Shown piece after piece: positions 63,286 to 64,000 of a stretch of DNA of 64,000 nucleotides; the first letter of the stretch is position 1, and each line of letters begins with the position of its first letter. Made by a program: the position numbers and the translations under genes. Under the pieces are notes generated by a model, which saw only the letters and a list, made by a program, of their open reading frames with translations, did not search any database and was not told the origin of the DNA. This DNA comes from Bacillus sp. REN3 (GTDB lineage Bacteria; Bacillota; Bacilli; Bacillales; Cytobacillaceae). The stretch spans positions 1-64,000 of the forward strand of contig NZ_JAERSD010000020.1 in assembly GCF_017912555.1 (NCBI RefSeq), in the 5' to 3' direction.

Positions 63286-64000
63286 GTGCCAGCACTCACG
63301 TATAAAATTGCAACGGATCCGAATGAATGGGAGCAGATTCATCAATTGAATCATCTAACCTTCGTCGAGGAAATCCCGCAGCACGAGAAACAGGAATCCA
63401 ACCGTCTTGTTGATCAATTCCATGAAGAAAATGTATACATCGTAGCGAAGAAAAACGATGAAGTGGTCGGGATGATCGCTGTCAGGTCGAATCGCCCTTT
63501 TTCCCTTGACCGGAAGCTGGAAGATTTGGATGATTACCTGCCGGCCGATGCCGTTCCGTGCGAAATCCGTTTATTGTCAATTAAGAAAGAGTACCGAAGT
63601 ACAAGGGTTTTCTTCCAGTTATGTGCGGCTGTTGTCGATTATTGTCTTGCTGAACAATATAATATGGCTGTCATTTCGGGGACTGTCAGGCAACTTAAGC
63701 TGTATCGCAAGATCGGCTTCGTGCCGTTCGGTCCATTGGTTGGCAGCGGAGAGGCACTGTACCAGCCCATGTATCTGACGAAGGATCGATTTGAAACCAA
63801 TAACAAAGCGTTCCGCAATCTCATGAAGGAAAAGACAGATAAGCGTTCTGTTTCCTTTTTACCCGGTCCGGTGCCGGTCCATCCTCTTGTCGAAGCCGCT
63901 TTTACGAGACAGGCGATTTCCCATCGGAACAAAGAATTCATCGCAGAAATGGAATCTGTCCGTGAAAAGTTGAGGGAGCTGACAAGTGCGAACCATGTTC
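63286..64000 (+). CDS. GNAT acetyltransferase fused to class V aminotransferase (partial)
   Basis: Runs off the window end. The GTG at 63286 follows AGGAGGTG by 5-7 nt. Residues 1-160 are a GNAT-like domain (EEIPQHEKQESNRLVDQFHE; EIRLLSIKKEYRSTRVFFQL; VISGTVRQLKLYRKIGFVPF). Then SFLPGPVPVHPLVEAAFTRQ followed by AISHRNKEF is the typical N-terminus of alanine-glyoxylate/serine-pyruvate class V aminotransferases. The lysine of the PLP site would lie beyond the window. The substrate is unknown. Confidence 0.78.
   Translation, partial: MPALTYKIATDPNEWEQIHQLNHLTFVEEIPQHEKQESNRLVDQFHEENVYIVAKKNDEVVGMIAVRSNRPFSLDRKLEDLDDYLPADAVPCEIRLLSIKKEYRSTRVFFQLCAAVVDYCLAEQYNMAVISGTVRQLKLYRKIGFVPFGPLVGSGEALYQPMYLTKDRFETNNKAFRNLMKEKTDKRSVSFLPGPVPVHPLVEAAFTRQAISHRNKEFIAEMESVREKLRELTSANHV

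Overview
This window looks like the chromosome of a low-to-mid GC Bacillaceae bacterium (Bacillus/Mesobacillus type). The evidence is strong GGAGG-type ribosome binding sites, TTG/GTG starts placed by them, lipoproteins with Bacillus-style lipoboxes, and gene pairs known from Bacillus: YozG/YoaS-like, YwqK/YwqL-like, an Mhq operon, a B12-type MerR photoreceptor and YuzA. Species cannot be told from the sequence alone. The window is dominated by defence and competition genes set into ordinary housekeeping DNA.

Layout. 0.35-1.7 kb: a CoA-disulfide-reductase-type flavoenzyme. 1.8-9.8 kb: a complete type I Wadjet anti-plasmid operon (jetA-jetB-jetC-jetD). 9.9-14.9 kb: a recombinase remnant, a SEC-C protein, a WYL regulator and two lipoproteins. 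15.0-22.2 kb: a worn array of polymorphic-toxin cassettes of the type VII secretion (YwqJ-like) kind. One WHH nuclease plus SUKH immunity pair is intact, an Ntox50 toxin is frameshifted in an A-run, there are three SseB-like remnants, and the array ends with a YwqK-like MORN protein and an endonuclease V-like protein. 22.2-25.6 kb: an Mhq-type quinone/catechol detoxification operon with a perfect 18-bp palindromic operator. 25.9-30.9 kb: DUF4003, DUF2975 plus XRE, DUF817, TIGR02206 and a toast-rack lipoprotein.

31.4-49.0 kb: a full type I-C CRISPR-Cas locus. It has a 27-repeat array, cas3, the operon cas5c-cas8c(with internal cas11c)-cas7c-cas4-cas1-cas2, and a 111-repeat array whose repeat loop differs (TTCG instead of TATG). 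The gap between cas3 and cas5c holds the most interesting signal. On the minus strand there is a degenerate repeat followed by a short pseudo-spacer and a terminator. The pseudo-spacer matches, next to a TTC PAM, the DNA over the -35 box of the cas5c operon promoter. The only mismatches in the first 16 nt are at positions 6 and 12, the bases flipped out in Cascade. This is the architecture expected of a CreR-like autorepressing guide RNA, here in a type I-C locus.

49.0-50.3 kb: the distal array abuts a 5'-truncated ApbE-like fragment, followed by a ferric-reductase-like membrane protein. 50.3-50.7 kb: a MITE-like element with a 6-bp target duplication. 50.8-55.4 kb: a PlcR/RRNPP-like regulator, a 51-codon PapR-like secreted peptide gene absent from long-ORF lists (C-terminus GELPYEH), and a lactococcin-972-type bacteriocin with its DUF1430 membrane protein and ABC ATPase. 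This suggests quorum-controlled bacteriocin production. 56.4-57.7 kb: a CarH/LitR-like B12 photoreceptor repressor divergent from a DUF378 gene whose promoter carries four TTGTATAA-type sites. 57.8-64.0 kb: GNAT, a 52-bp tandem repeat, a serine hydrolase, oligoendopeptidase F, a broken lipoprotein gene and the start of a GNAT-aminotransferase fusion. A dispersed palindromic repeat with core GGGACGGTTCT recurs throughout.
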